The position numbers and the translations under genes are program-made. A stretch of DNA of 64,000 nt, from contig KE993502.1 in NCBI GenBank assembly GCA_000466585.1, positions 78,692 through 142,691 of the forward strand, read 5' to 3'. This stretch comes from Clostridiales bacterium oral taxon 876 str. F0540. GTDB taxonomy: Bacteria; Bacillota; Clostridia; Clostridiales; Clostridiaceae. The notes under the pieces are model-generated. The model ran no database searches. It saw only the letters and a list, made by a program, of their open reading frames with translations, and was not told where the DNA came from. Positions 36,197 to 45,279 of this stretch are shown one piece after another (position 1 is the first letter of the stretch; each line of letters starts with the position of its first letter).

Positions 36197-36338
36197 TGCT
36201 CTCACTCCCCTGTATAATCTTAAAATCCGATGGCAATGTTATTGGCTCTCTTTGTGGCTTGTAAGTAAATAGCAGTACTATGCCTATAACCACGATAATG
36301 ACATAAATAAATAATTCAATTAGTAATTTCTTTTTCAT
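36174..36338 (-). CDS. Small single-span membrane protein
   Basis: 54 residues, MKKKLLIELFIYVIIVVIGI at the start: a basic N-terminus, one strong membrane helix, then a short Pro-rich outer part (FTYKPQREP). TGGAGGA lies 5 bases before the ATG at 36338; an ATG at 36341 is also possible. The end overlaps the CpaE-like gene start by 23 bp. Its position between the C39 peptidase and CpaE-like genes makes it a candidate small transfer-apparatus subunit. Confidence 0.6.
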   Translation of the reverse strand: MKKKLLIELFIYVIIVVIGIVLLFTYKPQREPITLPSDFKIIQGSESNASLPIK

Positions 36339-36352
36339 CATCTTCCTCCATC

Positions 36353-37183
36353 TTATTTGCTAATAATCCAAAATGGCCCACCTGCAGCCGCTCCTTTGTT
36401 TGTTTCATTTAAGATAATAGATAAATCCCATTCTTGTTCACTTCTTTTTCTGCTTACTGGGTCTGCAACTAATATTTTTCTGCCTTGTGTTACTCCTCTT
36501 AGAACTATAAAATGTCCTGAGCTTGTAAAATGTCCTTTTGCCATAATTGCTATAATGAGTTTTCCTTGTGATAGTGCATCTACTAATTTTTGAGGCTCAT
36601 TTGACTTAACTCCTTCAACCTTTAAGCCAAAATATTTTGCACCACCTGGAATTAAGCTGTGAAAAGAACCTGCACCTTCTAAGTAATATCCATTTTCATA
36701 AGCCCATTTGCTCATTTGAACAGGGTCAACTTTTTTATCTGTAAGACTTGAAACCACTATTGAAAGTGAAGTTGGTCCGCAGCCACTTCTTCCTATAGTT
36801 CCTGTCTTTCCATAGGGCGTATTCTTCCACCTTGAATCTGCTTGATTATAGTAAACAACTTCTGTTTTACCATCTTTAAATGAAACTCCCGAAAAGTCTG
36901 ATCCGCTGCTCTCTATATAGCTTTCATCATTTGGATTTACAAGCTGTCCATAGCTATAACTGCTTGTTATGTCTTGAACATAATTTAGTTCATTACCTGT
37001 AAAAAAGTGAGATATTGCTTGAAAAGGACTTGTGAGTATATAAACTAAAAAGGACAAAATTAAAAGCACCGCTATTAACGGTGCCAAAATTATCAAAAAT
37101 GTTTTATGTCTTTCTTCTTCATCTTTTACAGACTGCATTGCAATCTTTGCTATAGTCGCTGCTGTTTTAGGATCAATTGCCAT
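36353..37183 (-). CDS. Membrane-anchored C39-like cysteine peptidase (VirB1 position)
   Basis: 276 residues: a cytosolic N-terminus, one membrane helix (about 29-52), then an outer domain. The domain has the papain-like triad of peptidase_C39_2: Cys in GRSGCGPTSLS, His in SGHFIVLRG and Asp in VADP. This domain often replaces NlpC/P60 in wall-remodelling proteins of Gram-positive transfer systems. Such proteins open the peptidoglycan for the conjugation channel. The gene follows the VirB4 gene by 11 bp. Confidence 0.8.
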   Translation of the reverse strand: MAIDPKTAATIAKIAMQSVKDEEERHKTFLIILAPLIAVLLILSFLVYILTSPFQAISHFFTGNELNYVQDITSSYSYGQLVNPNDESYIESSGSDFSGVSFKDGKTEVVYYNQADSRWKNTPYGKTGTIGRSGCGPTSLSIVVSSLTDKKVDPVQMSKWAYENGYYLEGAGSFHSLIPGGAKYFGLKVEGVKSNEPQKLVDALSQGKLIIAIMAKGHFTSSGHFIVLRGVTQGRKILVADPVSRKRSEQEWDLSIILNETNKGAAAGGPFWIISK

Positions 37184-37194
37184 TAAACCACCCC

Positions 37195-39033
37195 TTATCT
37201 TCCTCCTGCTTTACCCATATAAGCAAATTTGTACTCTGGTATTTCAAATACTACATGCAGCCTTTTAGAACCAATCATAACTAGAGCATTTCCTCTCTTT
37301 TTGCTTGCAAGTAGTTCCTCCTCTGCATCTGTGAGATTGTAAAGCTCTTTAGTTTCTTGTAGATTTCGTCCATCAGTACCCATAATTATCTTAAAACATG
37401 GTATATCAAGCAAAGCCTGTCCATACATTTTGATTTGCGGGTCTAGAAAGTCTACTACTGAATGGCTTATTATAGCAATGCCAGCTTCATATTTTCTTGC
37501 ACGCTTTTCTACGTTTCTTAAAAACACTAGGCTTTGAGGCACATTAGGGTCAATCATTAAATAGGCTTCATCACAGATTAACAATACTCTTTCATTTCTG
37601 TCTTTACTCATCTCCTGCCAGCACCAAGTAAGGATATTAAAATACTGAGTTCTTTTGATATTATCATTGGTATTTTGCAAATCGTGGGTATCAAGGCATA
37701 TACATCTGGTATTTGTTTTTATGGAGCTATGTCCATTCCATAAAAAAGAATCGCTGCCCATGGCAATGTCTTTTAAAAGTAAAGCAAGGTCAGCGAATAT
37801 GTTTTGTTCACTTTCCTTGCGTGTTTTTTCTTTATTCTTTGCCTTCTTTTCTATTAACTTATATAGATCAAAGAAGATTGGGAAATCTTCTTTATTTAAT
37901 TTTGTTATGTCGGTATCCCAGGTAATATTAAAATTGTTGTAAAGTTCTATTATGCTATCTTTAAGAATTGCTCTTTCTCTGTCTGTAAGTGATGGAAGGT
38001 ACAGGCTAAAGAAAATTTCTAAGTTTTTAATGTATATTGCCATATCTCCCATACCGTAGCCTTCATCTTTGTAAAGTTCATCATCTTCATCTACAGGTGT
38101 AGGTCTTATTTGAAGTGGATTTATTCTTCCATTACTTCCTCCACCTGCATTAATCCAATCACCTCCAAGGGCTTCGCAAAGTTCTTTATATTCTCTTTCT
38201 GGATCAACAAAAATAATTTTAGTTCCTTTCATATATTCAGAAAGTGCTATATGCTTTACAGCTGTACTCTTGCCTACTCCTGCAACTCCCATAATAACCA
38301 TGTTAGTATTAGTTCTGTCGTTTCCTCTTTTCCAAGTATCAAGAACTATAAGTCCGCCACTGGTATCTCTTCCGAAATAATAGCCTGTACCATCATTGTA
38401 GCCGCTTGATGAAAAAGGAAATCCACCTACGAAGGTGGATAGCGGAATAATCCTTGATACAATTTGATCTATATTTTCGTCTTTTGTATAAAAAGGTGAA
38501 AGACTTTTAAAAGCCTGCTCCTGAAGATTAGCAAGAGTTCTAGGCTTGCATTTACTCATGGCACAGGTGCTTTCTGTTTTTCTGCATATCTTATTGAAAG
38601 CTTCATCATCTTTAGATATTGGCATAATAGTTATTCCCATAAGCCCAACTGTCTCACCGTTTTGGTCTATTTGAACCATTATTCTTTCTCCATCTAAGGC
38701 AGCTCTTTCAGCTCTCTTTTGTGCTAATGGATCTTTTGCACTTTCTGCTGCTCCACGGTTTTGAATGACACTTTTAGAAAGGCTTTCAATAAAAGAACCA
38801 TTGTCTATTGGTGTAAAAGATACACTGACAATGGTACTTGGTATGTTTGTTAATTTAGAAAGCCAGCCATAATCAACTTTCTGAGGATATTTTACTATTC
38901 CATATACTTTACCTGTATTTTCTCCAATAACAAGACTGTTTCTTTTAAGCTCTAGGCCCATTGGAGTTATAATATTTAAAAGTGCATTGTTAATTGATAT
39001 TTCTGGTTGAGTATTCTTTTTATTTTTAGCCAT
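37195..39033 (-). CDS. VirB4/TraE-type conjugation ATPase
   Basis: 612 residues. An N-terminal VirB4-like domain is followed by the ATPase with Walker A GVAGVGKSTAVKH, Walker B (RVLLICDEAYLMID) and the late motif AGIAIISHSVVDFL. It energises type IV secretion assembly. The start overlaps the upstream 76-residue gene by one base (TAATG). It is a core marker that this is a conjugative element. Confidence 0.93.
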   Translation of the reverse strand: MAKNKKNTQPEISINNALLNIITPMGLELKRNSLVIGENTGKVYGIVKYPQKVDYGWLSKLTNIPSTIVSVSFTPIDNGSFIESLSKSVIQNRGAAESAKDPLAQKRAERAALDGERIMVQIDQNGETVGLMGITIMPISKDDEAFNKICRKTESTCAMSKCKPRTLANLQEQAFKSLSPFYTKDENIDQIVSRIIPLSTFVGGFPFSSSGYNDGTGYYFGRDTSGGLIVLDTWKRGNDRTNTNMVIMGVAGVGKSTAVKHIALSEYMKGTKIIFVDPEREYKELCEALGGDWINAGGGSNGRINPLQIRPTPVDEDDELYKDEGYGMGDMAIYIKNLEIFFSLYLPSLTDRERAILKDSIIELYNNFNITWDTDITKLNKEDFPIFFDLYKLIEKKAKNKEKTRKESEQNIFADLALLLKDIAMGSDSFLWNGHSSIKTNTRCICLDTHDLQNTNDNIKRTQYFNILTWCWQEMSKDRNERVLLICDEAYLMIDPNVPQSLVFLRNVEKRARKYEAGIAIISHSVVDFLDPQIKMYGQALLDIPCFKIIMGTDGRNLQETKELYNLTDAEEELLASKKRGNALVMIGSKRLHVVFEIPEYKFAYMGKAGGR

Positions 39034-39263
39034 TAATCTATCTCCATTTCTTCATCTTCTTCATCAAAGTCATTTTCAAAGCATTTATCTTTTGATATTA
39101 CTGTAGGATTAATTGGTCTTCCTATTTCATAGCTGTCCTTTATTTCCTGATAAAATTCCTCTCTATTTTCATAATAAATAGTTTCCATAACTTTACCTGT
39201 CATAGAGTAAAAATCAATCTTTCCATAAAAAATTCTAGTTCTTTCGATATCTATATTTGCCAT
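39033..39263 (-). CDS. Small acidic protein of the transfer region
   Basis: 76 residues, soluble, with FYGKIDFYSMTGKVMETIYY in the first half and a strongly acidic tail (DFDEEDEEMEID). GGAGGAATTATT precedes the ATG. It is coupled to virB4 by a one-base overlap. I do not recognise the family. Confidence 0.6.
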   Translation of the reverse strand: MANIDIERTRIFYGKIDFYSMTGKVMETIYYENREEFYQEIKDSYEIGRPINPTVISKDKCFENDFDEEDEEMEID

Positions 39264-39295
39264 AATAATTCCTCCAAATAGTTTAATTTTCAGCT

Positions 39296-39970
39296 TTAGA
39301 GTATAGGGATAGTTGCTTCAAACTCTGTGTCTTCAACATTTGCATAGGCTGGATTATTAACAAGATTACAAAGCCTTACTATATCCTGTTCTTTCAATAT
39401 TTCACATCGTATGTTTCCACTTTCAAACTTTGATACAAATTCATAGCACCTTCTTGTCATATCTCTTTCAATGCCATCTTCATACTTTTCCCATAGCATA
39501 ATGTAAAACTGTCTTTCTACTACATCGCCTGATAAGGCATAGTTGCTCATTACAAGCATTTCATTCCTAAGTAGATCCTTTTGCTTTTGGTCTGCGGTAC
39601 TTGAAATTATTTGTGTGTATTCATTTATAAGAGGAGAAATATCTACTGGTCTTGATACTGCAAGAAACTTAAAAGGCTTCTGCTCACTGGATAACTCTGC
39701 AGTAAGTGTCTTACAAAGCTGCTTCTTTTCTCTTTCTGATAACAAATCAATGCTTATTGGATTAATTTTTATATACATAATAATTTGACCGTCCCTTGTA
39801 TAAAGGAAACGGTCTTTAATGTCTTTAACATTTACAAAATCATTGGCAGTTTTTTGCTCTTTATCTATGGTTTCCTTAGTCTTTTTCTTACCGGCTTTCA
39901 AATAGACTAAAGTTGCTCCACCACCAATTAAACAAATAATAATTACAATTATCGATACAATAGGATTCAT
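39296..39970 (-). CDS. Membrane-anchored VirB4-N-terminal-like transfer protein
   Basis: 224 residues: one N-terminal membrane helix, a charged linker, then a domain (YTRDGQIIMYIKINPISIDL; FKFLAVSRPVDISPL; VVERQFYIMLWEK). It resembles the N-terminal half of TraC/VirB4 proteins without an ATPase domain. It probably joins VirB4 to the membrane. AAGGAGGAAACGC precedes the ATG. The family assignment is from pattern memory. Confidence 0.65.
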   Translation of the reverse strand: MNPIVSIIVIIICLIGGGATLVYLKAGKKKTKETIDKEQKTANDFVNVKDIKDRFLYTRDGQIIMYIKINPISIDLLSEREKKQLCKTLTAELSSEQKPFKFLAVSRPVDISPLINEYTQIISSTADQKQKDLLRNEMLVMSNYALSGDVVERQFYIMLWEKYEDGIERDMTRRCYEFVSKFESGNIRCEILKEQDIVRLCNLVNNPAYANVEDTEFEATIPIL

Positions 39971-39981
39971 GCGTTTCCTCC

Positions 39982-40356
39982 TTACAGCTCAAGATCTTCA
40001 TCGTCAGCATAAAAAATCTCAAAGAACTCTGGCTCCTGCATATCATAGTAGCTAAAGGACTCTGGCTCATAAAACTTATCTTTATATTTTGAAATCTGCT
40101 CATCTGTTAGCGAAGCAAATTCTCCATCATCATTAAACCCGCAAATAAAAAAGGTGCCAGCAATTATATCCCTGCCGACACGTCTATTACCTTCTAATCC
40201 TTGAAGTTTTCCTTCTTCGTTGCATACAAGGGTTGTCTCATTATCTAAATCAACACATTCAATTAGTCCTCCAACTACTCTTTGCATAGAATGTAAATCT
40301 TTATTTATGTTTGCCTCATAAGGCATCTTTTGCGGTTCAACTATTAATACTCTCAT
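39982..40356 (-). CDS. DUF3846 domain protein
   Basis: 124 residues. The start MRVLIVEPQKMPYEANI, then MQRVVGGLIECV, CNEEGKLQGLEGNRR and GTFFICG, is the DUF3846 pattern common on Firmicute plasmids and conjugative elements. Function unknown. The ATG at 40356 follows AAGGAGA; it begins one base after the MT-A70 gene stop. Confidence 0.8.
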   Translation of the reverse strand: MRVLIVEPQKMPYEANINKDLHSMQRVVGGLIECVDLDNETTLVCNEEGKLQGLEGNRRVGRDIIAGTFFICGFNDDGEFASLTDEQISKYKDKFYEPESFSYYDMQEPEFFEIFYADDEDLEL

Positions 40357-40357
40357 G

Positions 40358-40927
40358 TTATTCAATCTCCTTTAATCTTTTCATGCTTTCTCTTATATCT
40401 AATCCATCTATTTCATTACCAAGGCAAACCCAGCCTTCATATACTTGTCTTGCAAATAGCTCCACTCTAGGTAAATCACCACATAGTTCAACTATTCTTT
40501 CTCTAACTATATCAGGTTTCTTGCTGTGTTCCTCTATAGGTGTATCTACAATTGAATGAACAGATTTAGATAATCTCTTTGGATTTCCTTTAGTTGCTAT
40601 GATACATATTTCAGGATTTGCTCTTGTCCAAAATCCAAGCCCCCAAAACCATGAAGGACTTTTCTTGTTTCTTTTAACCCAGCAAAATCCCAAAGTCTTA
40701 TAATTAAATCCCCATCTTTTAATAGTTTCAATGCCAGTTATTAAATTAGGGAAAGTAACCCATAAAAATAAAATACAATCTTTTGCAGCTAAACTTGCTA
40801 CATCAAGATTGTATATATCTTCATGGTTCATAGTATTATAATGGCTTTCTGCTGATCTTCCTTTTCCCTTGTCAGAATACACTTTATAACTCCAAGGTGG
40901 GTCAGCATATATTATGTTAAATTTCAT
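40358..40927 (-). CDS. MT-A70 family adenine methyltransferase
   Basis: 189 residues with the catalytic DPPW motif (YADPPWSY near the N-terminus), ILFLWVTFPNL, and an AdoMet-binding C-terminal part (ELFAR). These are phage- and element-type N6-adenine DNA methyltransferases of the MT-A70/ParB-associated group. It may protect the element from restriction in a new host. ATG at 40927 with AGGAGG 5 bases upstream. Confidence 0.9.
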   Translation of the reverse strand: MKFNIIYADPPWSYKVYSDKGKGRSAESHYNTMNHEDIYNLDVASLAAKDCILFLWVTFPNLITGIETIKRWGFNYKTLGFCWVKRNKKSPSWFWGLGFWTRANPEICIIATKGNPKRLSKSVHSIVDTPIEEHSKKPDIVRERIVELCGDLPRVELFARQVYEGWVCLGNEIDGLDIRESMKRLKEIE

Positions 40928-40936
40928 GTGCACCTC

Positions 40937-42646
40937 CTACTTTCTAGGGCCAATATGCCAGTCATCATAAAGGCTGCCTTTTATACTTACTGAATCACTT
41001 AAGTTAGCTGATAACATACCAACCGGAGTCCAGGCATCAATAACTTCAGCATAAACTGTATAAGTTCCATCGGGGAACCAAACTGGAGTAAAATGTGTTC
41101 TGCTATTATAAGTAGAATATTTATTATTCTTCAACTGAAAACTTGCTGAAAAGTCTCCTGAAGTTTTCTCTAAAACTCTATTATAATTTTGATAATTAAA
41201 CTCTGGATAATATGATATTACATTTTGAGCACCTGTAACTGCTAAGCTTGAAGCATTAGAACTTAAGCTTGTTGAAGCATTTAGGTTTATGCCATAGCCT
41301 GATTTCATTGTTTTATTTAAAGTAGTTGGAACTTTACTATCTGGCTGTACATTTAAACTAGCTGATAAGCTTGCATAATAGCTTATCCATCTAAAATTCC
41401 AATCTCCTTTATCAACCCAATTACCGCTATCAATCCATTTATTATCTATCCAATTCCAATCAGCTTCCCACTCCCATTGAGGCTGCCAATAGCTATCCCA
41501 TTCTCCCCAAGTTGCTGTTATTTCTTGAGGATTACTTGGTACACTAGAAGCTTTGAAATTATCATTTCTATCATTAGCTGTTGGATTTGGTGGAGTATTT
41601 TCTTTTAGCTCTACTATTTTTGCTGTAATATTTGACTCATTAGCTGTAGCACCACTTACGCTAACATTTATACTCATAGTCTGTGGAGTTTTAGGAGTAT
41701 GCCATTTAAACCATACAAGCTGAGATTCCCCTTCAGGTATATAAATATCATTTACAGTATAGCTTTTTCCATCTACCTTAAAGGTTACTGATACTGGATT
41801 ATCTTGAGTACGTCTTTTGTCTGTAGTTACTGTAATTGATGTTATAACATCTGTGTCAGTTCTATATTCATAAGAGTTTGTACTTATCTGAACACCTTTG
41901 TCTGCATCTGCAAAACGTATTATACCAAGTCCTAAATATGATTTTATCTGAGCATTAGTAACTTTCTGATTACTAGGTCCGTCCCAAGCAGCAAAGCCTA
42001 AATCCGATGTTTCAAGGAACATAGAAAGTGGTAAGTTTTTATGTGATAAACTTACCATTTTACTTCTAAGACCTCCACCAAGCTTTTCGTCATACATAGC
42101 TGCTTCATGGGCTGTCATTGCCATTTTTATTCCTTGAAAAGTCATAAAAGCAATTGGTTCTAATAAAATTTTGTATTCTCCACTAATTAAAGTATTGTAA
42201 TTCATACCCGTGGCATTAGATATTAATTTTAAGGCATACTCTGAACAAAAATAGCTTTTTATAGCAGCAATATTAACATTACCATTATTACTTATTATCT
42301 TTGGAATAGGCTGTGCTGGATTATAATACTGATAACCGCTTGTACTAGGAACTAAAGAACTTCCGTTTACATAGGAAATCTTACTCCTTTTTCCAAAGTG
42401 AACTTGAATATTAGTTTGATTTTTGTTGGTAAAATCAATAGGTGTGGTTACTGGCATTCTATCTGTATTTCTAATTACGGTTATTCTAACTCCATCATTG
42501 CCATTATTCCAATAGTTATCACTTGTTCCATTTCCCATTCCCCCTCCACCACCATCAATATTTCCATCTCCAGTAGCAAAAGCTGTTAATGGCAAGTAAA
42601 ACAAAACTAACATAATACAAAATAATGATGTTATTACCTTTTTCAA
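40937..42646 (-). CDS. Large secreted Trp-rich protein of the transfer region
   Basis: About 569 residues starting with TTG at 42646 (GGAGGTG upstream). A signal peptide ends at TAFATGD, followed by a Gly/Asn-rich linker (DGGGGGMGNG). A large beta-rich region follows, with Ig-like stretches (PVSVTFKVDGKSYTV). Near residues 375-420 there are 11 Trp in about 42 residues (GEWDSYWQPQWEW ... DKGDWNFRW). No membrane anchor or sorting signal is seen. It may be a surface adhesin or a pilus-tip component. It lies directly downstream of the pilus-like genes. Confidence 0.65.
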   Translation of the reverse strand: MKKVITSLFCIMLVLFYLPLTAFATGDGNIDGGGGGMGNGTSDNYWNNGNDGVRITVIRNTDRMPVTTPIDFTNKNQTNIQVHFGKRSKISYVNGSSLVPSTSGYQYYNPAQPIPKIISNNGNVNIAAIKSYFCSEYALKLISNATGMNYNTLISGEYKILLEPIAFMTFQGIKMAMTAHEAAMYDEKLGGGLRSKMVSLSHKNLPLSMFLETSDLGFAAWDGPSNQKVTNAQIKSYLGLGIIRFADADKGVQISTNSYEYRTDTDVITSITVTTDKRRTQDNPVSVTFKVDGKSYTVNDIYIPEGESQLVWFKWHTPKTPQTMSINVSVSGATANESNITAKIVELKENTPPNPTANDRNDNFKASSVPSNPQEITATWGEWDSYWQPQWEWEADWNWIDNKWIDSGNWVDKGDWNFRWISYYASLSASLNVQPDSKVPTTLNKTMKSGYGINLNASTSLSSNASSLAVTGAQNVISYYPEFNYQNYNRVLEKTSGDFSASFQLKNNKYSTYNSRTHFTPVWFPDGTYTVYAEVIDAWTPVGMLSANLSDSVSIKGSLYDDWHIGPRK

Positions 42647-42663
42647 ATTAACACCTCCAAAGC

Positions 42664-42694
42664 AAAAAAGAGTACAGCTCTTTGCCATACTCTT
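42664..42694 (-). terminator. Hairpin and T-run between DUF6550 and the Trp-rich protein
   Basis: On the minus strand AAGAGTA (42694-42688) pairs with TACTCTT (42674-42668), loop 13 bases, then TTTTTT. It lies 31 bp after the DUF6550 gene and just before the Shine-Dalgarno of the next gene, so it probably attenuates transcription into the secreted-protein gene. Confidence 0.55.
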
Positions 42695-42724
42695 ATAAAT
42701 CTTAATATTATTTATTTTTTTATT

Positions 42725-43294
42725 TTAGTTCATATTACCTACTTGCTTATTTATATCTCCATTTGAGTCAATTACTTTTCCCTGTCCACCACCACCTTCA
42801 TCTTCAACCCAGCCAAAACCAGGTACATATACTTGCCCTTTACTATTTTTCTCTCCTGCCTTTGGAGTTTGCGCTTGTGCCTGTGGCTTTGTTTCCTTAG
42901 CAGGATAAGTAGGAACCTTGCTTTTATCTGTTAAGCTGTCAGTTGTTTTAGGTTTTTCTTTAGGAGGTGCTGGCTTAGGAGTATTCTCCTTTTGAATTAC
43001 TACTTGTGATTTTGAAACTTCAGTTTGAGTAATCTTAGGAACTGGTATGTGATTTGTGTTTACTGTATCATCTTTTTTATCTTCTTCTGGTACTACTACT
43101 GGCTGAGGTTCTTCCTTCTTGCTTTCATCTTCTGAAACAGTTATGTTTTCTGACTTATTTGCTAAAGCAGGCACATCTTTGACTTTTGATTCTTTTGTAG
43201 TTAATGAAATAATAGAAACTGCAAGAACTACACTTACTACTACACACATAGAAACCAGGATATTTTTCTTCACCTTCAAATTTAATTTTTTCAT
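42725..43294 (-). CDS. DUF6550-type membrane-anchored protein
   Basis: 189 residues: a basic N-terminus, one helix (about 10-30), then a Lys/Glu/Pro-rich extended region (EEPQPVVVPEEDKKD; KPAPPKEKPKT), and a conserved end (GQVYVPGFGWVEDEGGGGQG; GDINKQVGNM). That end is typical of DUF6550 proteins in Firmicute conjugative elements. It probably spans part of the cell wall. ATG preceded by a purine-rich site (AAGGGGGTAATGACTT). Confidence 0.75.
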   Translation of the reverse strand: MKKLNLKVKKNILVSMCVVVSVVLAVSIISLTTKESKVKDVPALANKSENITVSEDESKKEEPQPVVVPEEDKKDDTVNTNHIPVPKITQTEVSKSQVVIQKENTPKPAPPKEKPKTTDSLTDKSKVPTYPAKETKPQAQAQTPKAGEKNSKGQVYVPGFGWVEDEGGGGQGKVIDSNGDINKQVGNMN

Positions 43295-43427
43295 AAGTCA
43301 TTACCCCCTTAAATTTTTAATATAACGATGTTTTTTACACTTGTTAAAAAATAAACATACTTTCACCAAAATGTCTATATGTTTTTGAAAACTTTATAGA
43401 TGTAAATTATGGAATTAGTTAATTTAT

Positions 43428-43982
43428 CTAAAATTTTGGTGTGTACCCTGAGACTACTTTTAAATTTATCTTTAACGGCGGCACTTTATTAAAGCCAAAA
43501 CCTAATGGAACTTCAATAAGTATAAATGCTTCTGCTTGAAACCTTTGGTTTCCACTTGTATCCGTAGGAGCTAAAGCAGTATTAACTACATTTACATTTA
43601 AATCTGATACTTTAAACTCTGTTTTTCCATTAGATAATTTAACATAATAGTTTCCTTCTTTTTTAAGACCAAGTAAATTGCTAAGCTCTGAATATATATC
43701 ACCATTATCTAATTTGCTTTCCCACTTATTATCTGAAGATAAGTAGTATCCTCCACTGTAACCTTCTCGAAGTCCATTATAAACTTGATCATAGTTTGCT
43801 GCTGCAACAGAAATGATTGAAGCTTCCAGTGCATCACGAACACCTTTAGCAATCATTTGAAGCCTTAAGTATTCAGATATTCCACTAAATATAATGATTA
43901 AAGACATTACAATAGCACAGGCAAGTGGAAGTGCATTTCCTTTTTTCTCTTTCAGTACCCATTTTATTTTTATCACTTCCAA
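43428..43982 (-). CDS. TadE/TadG-like pseudopilin
   Basis: 184 residues. KEKKGNALPLACAIVMSLII near the N-terminus has a prepilin-like cleavage site (Gly) and hydrophobic helix. An outer domain follows with RLQMIAKGVRDALEASII, typical of TadE/TadG-type minor pilins. TTG start overlapping the stop of the upstream DUF4320 gene by 10 bp. It likely belongs to the Tad-like pilus of the element. Confidence 0.7.
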   Translation of the reverse strand: MEVIKIKWVLKEKKGNALPLACAIVMSLIIIFSGISEYLRLQMIAKGVRDALEASIISVAAANYDQVYNGLREGYSGGYYLSSDNKWESKLDNGDIYSELSNLLGLKKEGNYYVKLSNGKTEFKVSDLNVNVVNTALAPTDTSGNQRFQAEAFILIEVPLGFGFNKVPPLKINLKVVSGYTPKF

Positions 43983-44380
43983 TAGACTTCACTCCTTCCT
44001 GTTGCCTTTGAAGTAAGCTCAATAGGAAAAGAGCCAAAACTAAAAAATCCTATATCAACTGTTTTATTTACAGTTACAGTAATATCATCATTTAGCTGAA
44101 CTTTATTTGTACCGCTTATATAATCAGCCTCCCAAACTATCTTAGGATCAATCCCTGTTTGCTTTTTTAGCTTTAGATTTCTCTCTGCTACTTCACTTCC
44201 TATCCTTCCTAAGACTTCAGCTTCTCTTAAAATCTCATTAGCATAACTATTAAGCTGACTTTTAGTTATAAAAACAGGAAATACTTTTACTGCAAAAGCT
44301 ATGACCAGCATAGCAGATATTACTATAACCACAGTATCAATGTATCCTTCACCCCGTTTGCATTTAAGTATATTTTTCAC
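43973..44380 (-). CDS. DUF4320 family pseudopilin-like protein
   Basis: 135 residues. CKRGEGYIDTVVIVISAMLV gives a prepilin-type basic-Gly site and helix, followed by the DUF4320 outer domain (FITKSQLNSYANEILREAEV; RIGSEV). GTG start. It is co-transcribed with TadC-like and TadE-like genes. The start motif GExxxDTxV is shared with the small protein at 51805-52035. Confidence 0.8.
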   Translation of the reverse strand: MKNILKCKRGEGYIDTVVIVISAMLVIAFAVKVFPVFITKSQLNSYANEILREAEVLGRIGSEVAERNLKLKKQTGIDPKIVWEADYISGTNKVQLNDDITVTVNKTVDIGFFSFGSFPIELTSKATGRSEVYWK

Positions 44381-44392
44381 TCTTGCACCTCC

Positions 44393-45265
44393 CTAAAACA
44401 TATTTCCAAGAGTTTTAACTATCTCAACTCCCATAACTGTAAGATACATAAATATAAAACACATAAGCATTGCAAAAGAGTATTTTCTTATCTTACCTGG
44501 CTGTTTTGCAGCTATTGTCTTAAGTCTTTGAAGCTCTAGCTGTTTTAAATCATGGGATAACATTTCAAAATACACAACCCCATCATCACCACGTAGAACA
44601 CTTATAAGCCCTCTTATTATTTCTGATAAAACTGAGCTTCCAAGCCTTGTTTCAAACCTAGTTAAAGCAGCTTCATAGCTTCCTGATTTCATGTCTGCAA
44701 CAGTAATTTCAAGTTCTCTTTTCATGCTTTTTCCTGCACTTTGTTTATATCTTTCAAGCATTGATAATACATCTCTACTTGCTTTTAATTCCTGCACAAG
44801 AGTTGAAGTAAACCTTGGAAGCTCATATTCTATTTCTTCTCTTTGCTTTTTAACTGCTTCATCAGCCTTTTTTATCTCTTTAAAATAAACTGCTATTGAA
44901 AGAAATAAAACTAAAGGACTGATTATAGGTAAAATAAATAAAGCAGGTATTATAATTAAAAATACAATACCTGCCTTTACAAAAGCCTGTGCTATATAAG
45001 TTTCTGGAGACAAGTTAATCTCTGCTGACTTTAAACTTGCTATCATTTTTTTCTTTTTATAATCATTAAGTTTTATAAATTCAGACAACTTAGTTGATAG
45101 TTCTAAAATGAATATATCAGCATTTTTAACCTTTTTTCTTTCTCTTTTACTAACCTTTAAAATTGCTTTAGATGCTTTATAACTTGGAAGCTTAAATAAA
45201 TCTGCCATAATCATAAAACTTCCAAAGGAAAATAAGCATGTAAAAACAAATAATATACCTAACAA
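44393..45265 (-). CDS. TadC-like pilus assembly inner-membrane protein
   Basis: 290 residues with N-terminal, central and C-terminal membrane helices and a type II secretion F domain (ELPRFTSTLVQELKASRD; RFETRLGSSVLSEIIRGLI). It pairs with the TadB-like gene just upstream, as in tad loci. TTG start with AATGGAGGTG. It would form the platform for the TadA motor. Confidence 0.8.
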   Translation of the reverse strand: MLGILFVFTCLFSFGSFMIMADLFKLPSYKASKAILKVSKRERKKVKNADIFILELSTKLSEFIKLNDYKKKKMIASLKSAEINLSPETYIAQAFVKAGIVFLIIIPALFILPIISPLVLFLSIAVYFKEIKKADEAVKKQREEIEYELPRFTSTLVQELKASRDVLSMLERYKQSAGKSMKRELEITVADMKSGSYEAALTRFETRLGSSVLSEIIRGLISVLRGDDGVVYFEMLSHDLKQLELQRLKTIAAKQPGKIRKYSFAMLMCFIFMYLTVMGVEIVKTLGNMF

Positions 45266-45279
45266 CTTCTCACCTCCAT

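Noticed and set aside
37655..38409. Several plus-strand frames of 70-99 residues
   Set aside because: They are antisense to virB4, without start signals, and their composition (Phe/Ser/Cys-rich) is typical of antisense shadows.
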